A stretch of DNA of 57,553 bases from Lachnospiraceae bacterium (GCA_030531165.1 JAUNOI010000006.1:1059-58611), one strand, 5' to 3'; positions 25,682 through 35,826 are shown, numbered from the stretch's first letter. Numbers and translations: made by a program. The notes: generated by a model from the sequence alone, not told the origin.

Positions 25682-27793
25682 CTAATATTTAACAAATGTA
25701 ATTTCTACAGTGAATTGATCTCCGTCAATCTTTATATGGAAATCGCCTCCGCAAAGTCTTGTAAAACTATCAGCAATCGACAGACCGAGTCCGCTTCCTT
25801 CCGTCGTCCTCGACTGATCCCCGCGTGTAAACCGTTCCAAAATCTCTTCTTCTGTAAACTGCATATGATACGAAGCCGTATTTTTCACGGATAATTTCCA
25901 CTTTTCTCCATCATCGAGAACACTCAGATAAATTCTGGAACCTGACAGCGAATACTGTAATGCATTGTCGAGTACATTCTGTACAACCCGGTACATACGG
26001 TTGACATCCCCCTGAAACTGGGCCGTTTCCGTATCATAATGCGTAATAACTTCAAATCCACTGGAAGAAATCTTGTCATCCATCTCCACAAGCGTCTGTT
26101 CCACAAGCTTCCTCATATCCAAAATCGAGAAATCCGCTGTTACATTTCCGCTCGTCGTCTTTGCGAGGTCAAATAAATCAGTTACGATATTTTTCAGACG
26201 TTGAGACTTTTTCTCCAAAATCATAACATAATCTTTCGCTTCATCCGATAAGGACTCATCTTTAGACAGTAAGTCAATATAACTGATGATCGAAGTCAGC
26301 GGAGTTTTCAGATCGTGTGATACGTTTTGAATTAGATCCACCTTCATCTTTTGACTTTTTACCTGCTCCTCCACGCTTTTTTCCATACCGGATCCGATTT
26401 CACACAGACTCGTCGTCGCCTTGTAATAAAGCGAATTCTCACCAATATCAGTTGTCGCCTTCAAATCCCCGTTTGATATCTCATAAATCTGCTGCAGGAC
26501 TTTTTCGAGATCAAGCAAATCCTGAACATCCTGTTTATAATCGTCAAATAATCGTTTGAATAATACTGCAAGTAACGCTGCAGCTAAAATTCCAAGAGGC
26601 AGAAAACCAAAGATCGCAATGATCAAGAAAAGAAAGATAACTTCTGCCGCTAAAATCATGAGCAGACTGAACCGTTTTCTTTTCAGTGCCTTTTCTTTGA
26701 CCGTTAACGTACTCGATTTTTTACTGCTCCAGATTGTCCATTCGTTCTTCTGGTCTTTTAAAACGATCCAGCTTTTATGCAATACCTTATAGCAGATGGA
26801 ACTTTTTATAAAATATCCGGCTTTGATCTTGCGGACAATGGAAACAAAGCAATAAATTGTTAAAAATTCAAAAATCAGTCCTCCTGCCATCGCAAGATTG
26901 CCGATACTCTGAGCGAGCCTCTGTTCCCAAACTGAATAGTAACCGGCTACACACAAGCCAGCGAGTGTCAACAGACACGGAATAACAATCAGTAATAAAA
27001 TTTCCAGCCACATCCGGTCAAATTTATCTTCCCATCTGCGGTTAAATTTTGGTGAAGCCGTAACGATGATCATGATGATCGACACCAGTACCACACCAAT
27101 ACATATCATCATTTGGTTGACAAAACTTTTTAATAGATCCATCCAGTCGAGCCATGCATTCTCTAACCGCTCATAGTTTTTCTGCGGAATTTCCATATAG
27201 AAATCAAAACTCTCAATGTTATTATAAAAGTCTTTGTGTTGTTTTACCTCACCATCATCATAATATTCTTCCGTGCAACTGCTATACAAATCTCCGCCTT
27301 TTTCCGAATAAAACATCATCCGAATCTGCCCATATTCGCTATCAATTTTATCAGGATAAACTCTGACATAGATCAGATTGTCTCTACTCTTCTTTTCAGT
27401 ATCTATTTTGGAGCCAAGTTTCATCGTTTTATTATCATACCCTTTCTTGCAGATAATCTCACCAAAGAAATTGACATCCAGTTCCTCTAACTCTGCTTTC
27501 GTGTATCCGTCCTCTTCACGCAATTTCCACGTTCCGGTTTCCTTATATTGATTAATCAGACGTTGGACGATATCTCTTAAGTAGTTCTCATAAGTATAAC
27601 TTTCTTCAAATGTCTGATCTGTAAAATAATCCGCAGGAGACACGCTGAAAAAAGCATTTGATTCTTCCTGACACCTGGCAACATTCAGAAGATTGGCGAT
27701 CGAAAAAAAACCAAAATAAGTACTGATTAAAATCGCAGCAATGGCAATCCATAGTAACACCTGTCTGCTAATACTTTTCCATCTTATATCCAA
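25682..27793 (-). CDS. Sensor histidine kinase, multi-pass
   Basis: At 703 residues this is a large membrane kinase. A first membrane segment (~12-32) precedes an extracytoplasmic region of about 190 residues; three more segments lie at ~230-322 and a hydrophobic pair at ~375-412, followed by a HAMP-like linker. The DHp phospho-acceptor is His493 in QNVSHDLKTPL. The HATPase domain shows an N box (QNVLDNALQYS) and G box GEGLGLSIA-like (TEGSGLGLSIADS). It overlaps its response regulator gene by 26 bp. The signal is unknown; the large outer domain suggests an external ligand or envelope state. Confidence 0.92.
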   Translation of the reverse strand: MDIRWKSISRQVLLWIAIAAILISTYFGFFSIANLLNVARCQEESNAFFSVSPADYFTDQTFEESYTYENYLRDIVQRLINQYKETGTWKLREEDGYTKAELEELDVNFFGEIICKKGYDNKTMKLGSKIDTEKKSRDNLIYVRVYPDKIDSEYGQIRMMFYSEKGGDLYSSCTEEYYDDGEVKQHKDFYNNIESFDFYMEIPQKNYERLENAWLDWMDLLKSFVNQMMICIGVVLVSIIMIIVTASPKFNRRWEDKFDRMWLEILLLIVIPCLLTLAGLCVAGYYSVWEQRLAQSIGNLAMAGGLIFEFLTIYCFVSIVRKIKAGYFIKSSICYKVLHKSWIVLKDQKNEWTIWSSKKSSTLTVKEKALKRKRFSLLMILAAEVIFLFLIIAIFGFLPLGILAAALLAVLFKRLFDDYKQDVQDLLDLEKVLQQIYEISNGDLKATTDIGENSLYYKATTSLCEIGSGMEKSVEEQVKSQKMKVDLIQNVSHDLKTPLTSIISYIDLLSKDESLSDEAKDYVMILEKKSQRLKNIVTDLFDLAKTTSGNVTADFSILDMRKLVEQTLVEMDDKISSSGFEVITHYDTETAQFQGDVNRMYRVVQNVLDNALQYSLSGSRIYLSVLDDGEKWKLSVKNTASYHMQFTEEEILERFTRGDQSRTTEGSGLGLSIADSFTRLCGGDFHIKIDGDQFTVEITFVKY

Positions 27794-28475
27794 TTCCCCA
27801 CACCACCTTTAAATATTTCGGAACTTTAGGATTGATCTCTATCTTTTCCCGGATTCGACGAATATGAACCATAACTGTATTTTCTGTTGCAAATGCCTGC
27901 TCCTTCCACACTCGTTCGTATATCTCTTCTGCAGAAAATACCCGGCCGCGGTTTTTCATCAGAAGTTCGATAATCCGATATTCCGTTGCGGTCAGTTTCA
28001 CAGGTTCCCCATCTACGTAAATCTGCTTTTCATCCAGATTCAACAGCAGACTGCCGTTTTCAATCACATTGTCCGGCTGTTCCTGTGCAGTTGCCAGATT
28101 GCCAAGATACAGATATCTTCGAAGAGCGGATTTTACGCGTGCGACTAATTCTGCCGGCTGATAAGGCTTCGATATATAATCATCCGCTCCCATCGATAGC
28201 CCAAGCACTTTGTCGCTCTCTTCCGTCTTTGCCGATAGCAGTAAGATCGGTATATTTTTGTTTTGCCTGATCTTCATCAGGGCAGAAAGACCATCGAGCT
28301 TCGGCATCATAATATCTAAAATAATCAAATGCACTTCATTTTCCACTAATGCCTCCAACGCTTCTAATCCATTATAGGCACTTAGTACACGATAGCCCTC
28401 CATCTCCAATAACTTCCTAATTGCTCTTACAATCTCCCTGTCATCATCTGCAACTAAAATCGTCTCCTGATTCAT
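27768..28475 (-). CDS. OmpR-family response regulator
   Basis: The 235-residue protein has a receiver domain with acidic DDD (residues 10-12), phospho-acceptor Asp54 in LIILDIMMPKLDG, and the conserved Lys in YISKPYQPAELVARV, then a winged-helix output domain (LTATEYRIIELLMKNRGRVFSAEEIYERVW). It is the partner of the overlapping histidine kinase. AAGGAGG precedes the ATG. Targets cannot be told from the sequence; no transporter gene is adjacent. Confidence 0.95.
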   Translation of the reverse strand: MNQETILVADDDREIVRAIRKLLEMEGYRVLSAYNGLEALEALVENEVHLIILDIMMPKLDGLSALMKIRQNKNIPILLLSAKTEESDKVLGLSMGADDYISKPYQPAELVARVKSALRRYLYLGNLATAQEQPDNVIENGSLLLNLDEKQIYVDGEPVKLTATEYRIIELLMKNRGRVFSAEEIYERVWKEQAFATENTVMVHIRRIREKIEINPKVPKYLKVVWGIGYKMEKY

Positions 28476-28571
28476 AATTCTTCTCCTCCTTGTTCCTGAT
28501 TCTATAGTAGCAAAGGATTCTTACTGAAAAGTTTATCTAATTCTGACGTTTTTCTTAAGAAATAAAACGGA

Positions 28572-28608
28572 TAGGGCTGCCCAGAATCATGCATTCCAAA
28601 CAGCCCTA
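28572..28608 (-). terminator. Terminator of cobU
   Basis: TAGGGCTG and CAGCCCTA form an 8-bp stem, 25 bp past the cobU stop, followed on the minus strand by TCCGTTTTATTTC. Confidence 0.65.
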
Positions 28609-28633
28609 AATCTTCCTATCTTCTCTTTTCCCT

Positions 28634-29188
28634 CTACTTAATCTGCAGTGGGATTCCTGAAACACTTAAATGTACTTCATCACTGACCTTGGCAATCATC
28701 TGATTCACCTTACCGGTAATATCCGAGAAGATCCGCCCCATGCGATACGCCGAAACAACAGACATCCCGACTTCGTTCGTTACAACGATCAGATTTTTTC
28801 CGGTCTCCTGAACTGCTTTGATCAGAGATTCGATCTCTTTTACGATATCCTCTTCAATATAGGTAACCTCAGCGTTTGTCAGTTCATCAAAATCCCTTTC
28901 ATCCTGAAGCATATAATTCGTGATCAAAACTGTGATACAATCCAACAGGATCGTCTTATGCGAAGTCTCCCGAACAACATCCGCAAGGTCGTGATAGCCC
29001 TCAAATGTCCCCCAGTTCGGATTTCTCCGAAGCTGATGAAGGAGAATTCTCTCTTTCATATCATCATCTGTAGCAATCCCCGTTGCCATATAAAGGACAT
29101 CATCGCCGCCCAGAATCGTCGCCTTTTGCTCTGCAAGCAGGCTTTTTCCGCTCCTGCTTCCACCAGTGATCAAAATAATCCTTCCCAT
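28634..29188 (-). CDS. cobU: Adenosylcobinamide kinase/guanylyltransferase
   Basis: The 184-residue protein has the P-loop GGSRSGKS at residues 9-16 near the N-terminus and the CobU-typical ITGGSRSGKSLLAEQKA start, followed by VLYMATGIATDDDM and HQLRRNPNWGTFE (the RP-W region that holds the guanylylated His). CobU phosphorylates adenosylcobinamide and transfers GMP to it in late cobalamin assembly and corrinoid salvage. No other cobalamin gene is present in the window. It follows a DUF1189 membrane-protein gene by 26 bp and ends in a terminator. Confidence 0.92.
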   Translation of the reverse strand: MGRIILITGGSRSGKSLLAEQKATILGGDDVLYMATGIATDDDMKERILLHQLRRNPNWGTFEGYHDLADVVRETSHKTILLDCITVLITNYMLQDERDFDELTNAEVTYIEEDIVKEIESLIKAVQETGKNLIVVTNEVGMSVVSAYRMGRIFSDITGKVNQMIAKVSDEVHLSVSGIPLQIK

Positions 29189-29214
29189 GTCATCATCTCC
29201 CTTTCAGCATTTAT

Positions 29215-30018
29215 TTAAAATTCAGGACTTGCCTTATTCAATCCTATCTCTTTAATGCCAAAATACAAATACGCCATAATGATTCCAAAGCTGATGAATG
29301 CCCAGACCATTGAATTCATAAATGTAATATCAGCTGCCATTCCCATACAGTTCACAATCTCAATGGATGTTTTTGCCATAAGCGACAGGACGTAGCATTT
29401 TCCAAAAGAAAGATCTTTTCTCATTGCACGCGCAACGCTTCTTCCACAAACTGCAAAAATAAGTGCGCTGATCAGATATCGATATATCGTTGCCAGAAAT
29501 ACAACTACGGCCCCAAGTACAAGTCCAAGAAAAAGCAATGGTATATATTCCAGAAGATCTTTATTCGTAAAAGTCCCTTTTCCAACATCTTTAAAATCAA
29601 AGTTCATATTCTGCTGACTTGCAATGGAATTCTTCATCCGCATATTATTTTTGCTGATCAAAATCTCCACTATCGTATCGTCTTCCACATCATCTTCCTT
29701 GAACTCCTCTACATCACTGTCGGCAATAATGCGGATACCATTATCCACAATCTCGACTCTCTCATCGATATGAAATATACCGTCTTTATACTCAAATGCC
29801 GGCAGCGTTTCCGTAATAAAATGCTTTGGACCACCAATACTGAAGGAAAACGACACGATCGGCACAATCGTTCCTAATAATACGGCAAGCAAAGCGACAA
29901 GTATCACAAAACCTATGATCGTCCGCTTTTTCACATTCAATGCCTTTTTATATTCTTTTGGTTTTGCAACTGCGATCTGAAACATCTGCAAAAACCCAAT
30001 CTTATCTGTCTGCTGCAT
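29215..30018 (-). CDS. DUF1189 family membrane protein
   Basis: The 267-residue protein has an N-terminal amphipathic stretch, one membrane segment at about residues 35-60, an outside loop rich in Asp/Glu (about 65-145) and three or more segments in the C-terminal half. The layout and sequence resemble DUF1189, a Firmicutes membrane family of unknown function. I start it at the ATG at 30018 (MQQTDKIGF); AGGAG is 11 bases upstream. An in-frame TTG at 30045 would add nine residues. It may be co-transcribed with cobU. Confidence 0.75.
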   Translation of the reverse strand: MQQTDKIGFLQMFQIAVAKPKEYKKALNVKKRTIIGFVILVALLAVLLGTIVPIVSFSFSIGGPKHFITETLPAFEYKDGIFHIDERVEIVDNGIRIIADSDVEEFKEDDVEDDTIVEILISKNNMRMKNSIASQQNMNFDFKDVGKGTFTNKDLLEYIPLLFLGLVLGAVVVFLATIYRYLISALIFAVCGRSVARAMRKDLSFGKCYVLSLMAKTSIEIVNCMGMAADITFMNSMVWAFISFGIIMAYLYFGIKEIGLNKASPEF

Positions 30019-30091
30019 ATAACATACATCTCCTAATAAATTCAAGACCGTTCTGCGTCAAATCATAAATTGCCACCTGAACGAATCTATG

Positions 30092-30640
30092 TTAGTATAC
30101 GATACTTTCCAGTATATCATCCGCCGTTTTCTTATCCTTTAAAAGTTCGATGATCTTACCTGCAAATGCAATTGCGGTTCCCATACCACGGCTTGTGATG
30201 ATCTTGCCATCAACAGCTACCTGGCTGTATACATAATTACTTCCATGTTCCTTTAATACCTCTTCAAAGCTCGGATAACTTGTCGATATTTTCCCATCTA
30301 ATAATCCGAGTTCAGCAAATACACTTGGTGCCGCACAAATCGCAGCAATATAGCGTCCTGCTTCATAGTTTTTCAGAATCATCGCCTCTACGCCTTTGTG
30401 TGCTTTCAGATTCAATGTGCCCGGCATTCCTCCCGGCAAAACGACCATATCCGGTTCTGAATCCATCACTTTATCCATCGTCACATCAGCGGTAACCGGA
30501 ATATTGTGTGCTCCCATAACTGCACAAGTATCCTGAATCGATACCGTTGTCACATCAATATCCGCACGGCGCAATAAATCTACAACTGTTAAACCTTCGA
30601 TCTCTTCAAATCCATCCGCTAAAAAAACTAATACTTTCAT
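30092..30640 (-). CDS. DJ-1/PfpI-family protein
   Basis: The 182-residue protein is a DJ-1/ThiJ fold: VFLADGFEEIEGLTVVDLLRRA at the start (conserved Glu), VVLPGGMPGT in the middle and the nucleophile elbow Cys in IAAICAAPSVFAELGLL, with SRGMGTAIAFAGKIIELL at the end. Related proteins act as glyoxalases, deglycases or chaperones under stress; the activity is disputed in the family. AGGAGG precedes the ATG. Confidence 0.9.
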   Translation of the reverse strand: MKVLVFLADGFEEIEGLTVVDLLRRADIDVTTVSIQDTCAVMGAHNIPVTADVTMDKVMDSEPDMVVLPGGMPGTLNLKAHKGVEAMILKNYEAGRYIAAICAAPSVFAELGLLDGKISTSYPSFEEVLKEHGSNYVYSQVAVDGKIITSRGMGTAIAFAGKIIELLKDKKTADDILESIVY

Positions 30641-30748
30641 TCTGATCTTCCTCCTGCCAATCTTATCATTGTTATTATTACATAAATTCTTCTTGCTTTA
30701 AAGCAATCCATCATCACTTCTGATCCATAGTCTAAATTTGAAAATTTC

Positions 30749-30778
30749 TTGACATTTTTTCAAACTACGTTATATTAT
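30749..30778 (+). promoter_or_regulatory. Promoter of CYTH gene
   Basis: A perfect TTGACA, an 18-bp spacer and TATTAT lie about 60 bp upstream of the CYTH start. Confidence 0.65.
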
Positions 30779-30838
30779 ACTTCATATGGTTTACTTTTGG
30801 CAAGCTGTAACATAAGCATGTCGGAAAGGAGAATACTT

Positions 30839-31327
30839 ATGGAAATCGAACGCAAATTTTTATTAAAACGAGCACCCCGCCAAATATCTGACTACGAGCA
30901 TTCCCGTATTCAGCAGGCATATCTTTGTACCGAACCCGTTATGCGCATTCGAAAAAAAGATGACCAGTATATTTTTACATATAAATCAGCGGGGCTAATG
31001 AAACGCGAAGAAGTCGAAGTACCATTAGATGCAAAAAGCTATGAACATCTATTAAAAAAATGCGACGGAAATATTGTCTCTAAAACCCGCTATTATGTGC
31101 CTTTAGATTCCGGACTCACTGCAGAAATCGATATCTTTCATGACGGTTTTGATGGATTGGTAATCGCAGAAGTTGAATTCCCTGATCTTGAAACTGCCCG
31201 CGACTTTGTTCCTCCGGTATGGATGAACCATGACGTAACCAGCGATGCCAGATTCCAAAACAGCAATCTATGTCAAATGAAAGAAAACGAAAGGATCACT
31301 TTACTAAAAGAAATTCTATTCAGTTAA
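30839..31327 (+). CDS. CYTH domain protein
   Basis: With the start at 30839 (after GAAAGGAG) the protein has 162 residues and opens with MEIERKFLL, in which Glu2, Glu4 and Lys6 are the ExExK motif of the CYTH/triphosphate tunnel metalloenzymes. Charged strands (MRIRKKDDQYIFTYKSAG, EVPLDAKSYEHL, TAEIDIFHDGFDGLVIAEVEFPDLE) fit the beta tunnel. Such enzymes hydrolyse inorganic tripolyphosphate or similar substrates; the exact one is unknown. Single gene with its own promoter and terminator. Confidence 0.88.
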   Translation: MEIERKFLLKRAPRQISDYEHSRIQQAYLCTEPVMRIRKKDDQYIFTYKSAGLMKREEVEVPLDAKSYEHLLKKCDGNIVSKTRYYVPLDSGLTAEIDIFHDGFDGLVIAEVEFPDLETARDFVPPVWMNHDVTSDARFQNSNLCQMKENERITLLKEILFS

Positions 31328-31370
31328 TAATCCGATTATAACAAAAATAAAAAACTAAATGTAAACCACG

Positions 31371-31400
31371 AAAGCGGAGCAACCACTGCTCCGCTTTTTT
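31371..31400. terminator. Bidirectional terminator
   Basis: AAAGCGGAGCA and TGCTCCGCTTTTTT form an 11-bp GC-rich stem with a 5-base loop and a run of six T on the plus strand; it sits between the convergent CYTH and cyclo-ligase genes. On the minus strand GTGGTTTACATTTAG follows, a weaker tail. Confidence 0.85.
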
Positions 31401-31402
31401 AT

Positions 31403-31972
31403 CTAAACTACTTTTATCGCTCCGTTCTGGCTGATTACATAATCCATCCTGACATCATAAAGATCCGTCGGAATCTCCTGCACCATGATCTCTTCAAAAC
31501 AAAGAATCGTTTTTATAAAATCCGCATCCGAAAGATAGCGGTCATAATAACCCGCTCCATGTCCCATACGGTTCCCCAACTTATCACAGGTAACACATGG
31601 AATTACAGCATACTGAATCTCGTGCTTATCAACTTTTCTAGTTCCTTTTTTGGGTTCCAAAATGCCATATGCTCCCGGCTGCAGTTCATCCATGCTCCGG
31701 ATTTCCCGGACTTCCATCATTCCTTTTCCAATACAGAGCGGCACTCCAACTCTTTTCCCCGTTCGCAGAGCGTCTTCAATAATCGGTATCACATTGACTT
31801 CTTTTGCAAAACTAACGTAACAAAAAATCGTATCAGCCCGCCTGTATCCTTCACTTTCGAGTACGTGGTCCTGTATTTTCCGACTTTCTTTCTGAATCCA
31901 TTCATCAGAATACTGATTTAATTTCTGCGCAGCTTTTTTGCGGACCCACCGCTTTTGTTCCTGAAGATTCAC
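31403..31972 (-). CDS. 5-formyltetrahydrofolate cyclo-ligase
   Basis: The 189-residue protein has the family motif GHGAGYYDRYL near the C-terminus and IFCYVSFAKEVNVIPII in the middle. It converts 5-formyl-THF to 5,10-methenyl-THF using ATP, keeping the folate pool active. The start is a GTG whose last two bases overlap the TGA stop of the upstream Spx-like gene (GTGA), a clear case of coupled translation. Confidence 0.92.
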   Translation of the reverse strand: MNLQEQKRWVRKKAAQKLNQYSDEWIQKESRKIQDHVLESEGYRRADTIFCYVSFAKEVNVIPIIEDALRTGKRVGVPLCIGKGMMEVREIRSMDELQPGAYGILEPKKGTRKVDKHEIQYAVIPCVTCDKLGNRMGHGAGYYDRYLSDADFIKTILCFEEIMVQEIPTDLYDVRMDYVISQNGAIKVV

Positions 31973-32325
31973 GATAATTTCTCATTCCATTCAGCTTCTT
32001 TGAAGCCAACCAGGACAAAATCATCCCCGATGATCAACGGTCGCTTGACCAGCATACCATTCGTCGCAAGCAGATCATACTGTTCGGCTTCTGTCATATT
32101 GGGGATTTTATCTTTTAATCCTTCCTGCCGGTAGATCATACCACTTGTATTGAAAAAACGCTTTAATGGCAATCCGCTCTTTTCGTGCCATTCTTTTAAC
32201 TCTTCAGCTGTCGGATTTGCCTCAACGATATGTCTGTCCTCATAAGAAACACCCTGCTCATCCAACCATTTTTTCGCTCTTTTACAGGTACTGCATTTTG
32301 GATATTCTAAAAATAATACGCTCAT
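31969..32325 (-). CDS. Spx/MgsR/ArsC-like thioredoxin-fold protein
   Basis: The 118-residue protein has the CxxC redox motif CSTCKRAKKWL at residues 11-21, the following DRHIVEANPTAEELKEWH segment and a RPLIIGDD strand, as in the Spx/YffB/ArsC group. It lacks the fuller features of Spx that bind RNA polymerase, so an arsenate-reductase-like or Spx-like redox sensor is equally possible. AAAAGGAG precedes the ATG. It overlaps the cyclo-ligase gene by 4 bp and follows ung by 14 bp. Confidence 0.85.
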   Translation of the reverse strand: MSVLFLEYPKCSTCKRAKKWLDEQGVSYEDRHIVEANPTAEELKEWHEKSGLPLKRFFNTSGMIYRQEGLKDKIPNMTEAEQYDLLATNGMLVKRPLIIGDDFVLVGFKEAEWNEKLS

Positions 32326-32339
32326 ATTTGCTCCTTTTC

Positions 32340-33014
32340 CTACATATTTTCAATCTGCCAGTCAATCGGATCCACACCATGTGCTTTTAAAAATTCATTT
32401 GTCTGGCTAAACGGTCTGCTTCCAAAGAAACCGCGATACGCCGACAATGGACTCGGATGCGGTGCCTTTAAGATCAGATGATTCGGATTATTCAGCATCT
32501 TCTCTTTCATCTGTGCCGGTCTGCCCCACAAAATAAATACGATCGGTCTGTTCTGCTCATTCAAAATACGAATCGCAGCATCGGTAAATTCTTCCCATCC
32601 GATCCCTCTGTGCGAATTCGCCTGATGCGCTCTAACCGTCAAAACCGTATTCAGCATCAGCACACCCTGCTCTGCCCATTTGTTCAGATAACCATGATTC
32701 GGTATATAACATCCCAGATCATCATGTAATTCCTGATAAATATTGACCAACGACGGCGGCGGTGCAACCGGTGGCTTTACGGAAAAGCAGAGTCCATGGG
32801 CCTGCCCGTCATTATGATACGGATCCTGTCCTAAGATGACCGCTTTTACACTCGCAAGCGGCGTCAGATGAAATGCATTAAAAATATCATCTGCAGGCGG
32901 AAAAATCTGTCTGGTTCTGTATTCTTCGTTAATTTTTAAATATAATTCTTTATAATAAGGCTTTTTATACTCGGGCCGCAAATGCTCTGCCCAGTCATTG
33001 CTGATCGGCGGCAT
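32340..33014 (-). CDS. ung: Uracil-DNA glycosylase
   Basis: The protein has the water-activating loop VILGQDPYHNDGQAHGLCFSV, the Phe stacking and Leu-insertion loop APHPSPLSAYRG and the C-terminal NEFLKAHG, all family 1 UNG features. It removes uracil from DNA to start base-excision repair. The start at 33014 has AAGGAG eight bases upstream (224 residues); an in-frame TTG at 33032 lacks it. It heads a three-gene unit with the Spx-like and cyclo-ligase genes. A TATAAT at 33093-33088 may belong to its promoter. Confidence 0.96.
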   Translation of the reverse strand: MPPISNDWAEHLRPEYKKPYYKELYLKINEEYRTRQIFPPADDIFNAFHLTPLASVKAVILGQDPYHNDGQAHGLCFSVKPPVAPPPSLVNIYQELHDDLGCYIPNHGYLNKWAEQGVLMLNTVLTVRAHQANSHRGIGWEEFTDAAIRILNEQNRPIVFILWGRPAQMKEKMLNNPNHLILKAPHPSPLSAYRGFFGSRPFSQTNEFLKAHGVDPIDWQIENM

Positions 33015-33135
33015 CAAATCACTCCTTTTCAATTGATGCCAACATTATAACACAATAAGATGCCATTTACGACAAGATTTTATTCCTATTATATCATGAT
33101 CAGCAGAAACCATTCATACCAGGTCCGGACTCCAT

Positions 33136-35718
33136 TTATTTGCATTTCGCCGTCAGCATGTCATTCTCAACATCGATCAAAATTGTATCTTCTGCTCTGA
33201 CTCCATCACCTAAAATCAGTCGGGCAGCCAATGTCTCCACATTTTTCTGCAAGTAACGTTTGAGCGGACGCGCTCCGTAAATTGGTTCATATCCGTGTTC
33301 CGCAACATATTCTTTTGCCAGCTGCGTTAGTTCGACCGATAACTCCTTATCCTCCAAACGGCGGTTCAAGTCTTTTACAAGCAGATCTACGATACTTGTA
33401 ATATTATCCTTTGTCAATGGTTTAAACATGATCGTCTCATCCAGACGGTTCAAAAATTCCGGCCGGAAATGATTTCTAAGATCATTCATAACCATATTTT
33501 TCGCATCTTCGCTGATCTCTCCATCGGCATTGATGCCGTCTAACAGATACGTCGAACCGATATTCGAAGTCATAATAATGATCGTATTTTTAAAATCCAC
33601 GGTTCTGCCCTGTGAATCCGTCACACGTCCATCATCGAGTACCTGAAGTAAAACATTAAATACATCCGGATGAGCCTTTTCGATCTCATCGAATAATACA
33701 ACTGAATACGGTTTTCTTCTGACCGCTTCGGTCAGCTGACCGCCTTCTTCGTAACCAACATATCCCGGAGGAGCTCCGATCAAGCGGGATACGGAGTATT
33801 TCTCCATGTATTCACTCATATCAATCCGAACGATGTTGTTCTCATTGTCGAACAGACTTTCTGCAAGCGCCTTCGCAAGTTCCGTCTTGCCGACACCGGT
33901 CGGTCCTAAGAATAAGAACGAACCGATCGGTTTGTTCGGATCTTTGATCCCGGCTTTTGAGCGGATGATCGCCTCCGTTACAAGATTCACGCCCTCGTCC
34001 TGTCCGATGACTCTCTGATGAAGTACCTGATCGAGATTTAAGACTTTATTTCTCTCGCTCTCCGTTAACTTCGCAATCGGGATTCCGGTCCATCGTGAAA
34101 TGATCTTCGCGATCTCTTCTTCCGTCACACGCTCTCGAACCATCGAATGTTCTTCTTTTTTCACTTTTTCTTCTTCGATTTCAAGCTGCTTCTTCAATTC
34201 CGGCAGTTTGCCATACTGCAATTCTGCTGCACGGTTTAAATCGTAATTCCTCTGTGCGATCTGTATCTCGCTATTGATCGATTCTATCTCCTCACGCAGT
34301 TTCTGAACTTTCTCAACCGATGCCTTTTCATTATTCCATGTTGCCATACGGGAATTAAAATCATCTTTGAGTTCGGCGAGTTCTTTCTGTATATTCGCAA
34401 GACGATCCTGACTCAATTTATCATCCTCTTTTTTCAAAGCCGCTTCTTCAATCTCCATTTGCATGATCTTGCGTCTGATTTCGTCTAATTCCGTCGGAAG
34501 TGAATTCATCTCCGTCTTGATCATCGCGCATGCCTCATCGACAAGGTCGATTGCTTTATCCGGCAGAAAACGGTCGGAAATATAACGGTTCGACAGCGTC
34601 GCCGCGGATACGAGTGATGCATCCGTAATTTTAACTCCGTGATAAACTTCATATCGTTCTTTGATACCCCGGAGAATCGAAATCGTATCTTCGACTGTCG
34701 GCTCGTCTACCGTAACCGGCTGAAAACGACGCTCCAAAGCCTGATCTTTCTCGATATACATGCGATACTCATCCAAAGTCGTTGCCCCAATACAGTGCAG
34801 TTCTCCTCGTGCAAGCATCGGCTTTAACATATTGCCCGCATCCATCGATCCTTCGGTCTTACCGGCTCCGACGATCGTATGCAGTTCATCAATAAACAGG
34901 ATAATCTGTCCTTCGCTTGACTTCACTTCCTCCAATACAGCTTTTAACCGTTCTTCAAATTCACCACGGTACTTTGCCCCTGCCACTAAAGAACCCATAT
35001 CGAGTGCAAAAATCTTCTTATCCTTTAACTGTTCCGGCACATCGCCGCGAACGATCCGCTGCGCCAGTCCCTCTACAACGGCTGTTTTGCCGACACCGGG
35101 TTCCCCGATTAAAACCGGATTGTTCTTTGATTTACGGGAAAGAATCCGGATGACATTTCTGATCTCGTGATCACGTCCGATCACCGGATCTAGCTTCTGC
35201 TCTCTCGCACGTTCCACAAGATCATATCCATACTTTTCCAACGTCTCATACGTCGCTTCCGGATTGTCACTCGTCACCTTTTGATTGCCGCGAACTTCTG
35301 CGAGCGCTGTAAGAAAACGCTCTCTCGTCATACCATAGCCTCTCAAAAGCTCTTTGACCGTCTTCGACGGATGTTTCAACAAACTTAAGAATAAATGCTC
35401 TACCGACACATATTCATCGCCCATCGACTTCATCTCATCTTCAGCGCTGATCAGCACCTTATTCAGATCATTACTGATATAGACCTGCCCGCCCGAAACT
35501 TTCGGCAGCTTTCCGAGCATTTCCTGCACCTGCGATAAAAATGCTTCCTTATTAATACCCATCTTATCGACCAGCTTCAAGATCAGGCTGTCTTCGATCG
35601 TCAGAATACTGTATAGAAAATGTTCCTGCGTAATCTCCTGATTTCCATAGTCATACGCCAACTTCTCACAATTTTGTATTGTCTCCATAGACTTTGTCGT
35701 AAATTTATTAATATTCAT
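33136..35718 (-). CDS. clpB: ClpB disaggregase
   Basis: The start at 35718 ([17 protein letters not shown] upstream) gives 860 residues, the normal ClpB size; a longer frame exists but runs through the promoter. Order of domains: N-terminal substrate domain (1-145), AAA1 with [13 protein letters not shown], a coiled-coil middle domain (~400-520), AAA2 with [14 protein letters not shown] and Walker [12 protein letters not shown]. It rescues aggregated proteins with DnaK. Its promoter carries a CIRCE element, so HrcA repression is expected. Confidence 0.97.
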   Translation of the reverse strand: MNINKFTTKSMETIQNCEKLAYDYGNQEITQEHFLYSILTIEDSLILKLVDKMGINKEAFLSQVQEMLGKLPKVSGGQVYISNDLNKVLISAEDEMKSMGDEYVSVEHLFLSLLKHPSKTVKELLRGYGMTRERFLTALAEVRGNQKVTSDNPEATYETLEKYGYDLVERAREQKLDPVIGRDHEIRNVIRILSRKSKNNPVLIGEPGVGKTAVVEGLAQRIVRGDVPEQLKDKKIFALDMGSLVAGAKYRGEFEERLKAVLEEVKSSEGQIILFIDELHTIVGAGKTEGSMDAGNMLKPMLARGELHCIGATTLDEYRMYIEKDQALERRFQPVTVDEPTVEDTISILRGIKERYEVYHGVKITDASLVSAATLSNRYISDRFLPDKAIDLVDEACAMIKTEMNSLPTELDEIRRKIMQMEIEEAALKKEDDKLSQDRLANIQKELAELKDDFNSRMATWNNEKASVEKVQKLREEIESINSEIQIAQRNYDLNRAAELQYGKLPELKKQLEIEEEKVKKEEHSMVRERVTEEEIAKIISRWTGIPIAKLTESERNKVLNLDQVLHQRVIGQDEGVNLVTEAIIRSKAGIKDPNKPIGSFLFLGPTGVGKTELAKALAESLFDNENNIVRIDMSEYMEKYSVSRLIGAPPGYVGYEEGGQLTEAVRRKPYSVVLFDEIEKAHPDVFNVLLQVLDDGRVTDSQGRTVDFKNTIIIMTSNIGSTYLLDGINADGEISEDAKNMVMNDLRNHFRPEFLNRLDETIMFKPLTKDNITSIVDLLVKDLNRRLEDKELSVELTQLAKEYVAEHGYEPIYGARPLKRYLQKNVETLAARLILGDGVRAEDTILIDVENDMLTAKCK

Positions 35719-35797
35719 ATGCCGCACCTCCCTGACTGCGATTTGGCTATAATTAATCCTGCCAAAATGATTGATTGCTTTCATTTGTTCTATTCGT

Positions 35798-35826
35798 AAT
35801 ATAACACTTATTTTAGCACTCGTCAA
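35798..35826 (-). promoter_or_regulatory. Promoter of clpB
   Basis: TTGACG (35826-35821), 17-bp spacer, TATATT (35803-35798). The -35 box lies inside the CIRCE operator, so repressor and sigma-A binding should exclude each other. Confidence 0.8.

Noticed and set aside
34760-35170. Open 136-codon plus-strand frame opposite clpB
   Set aside because: It is antisense to a conserved clpB region, lacks a ribosome site and has the biased composition of a complementary strand.
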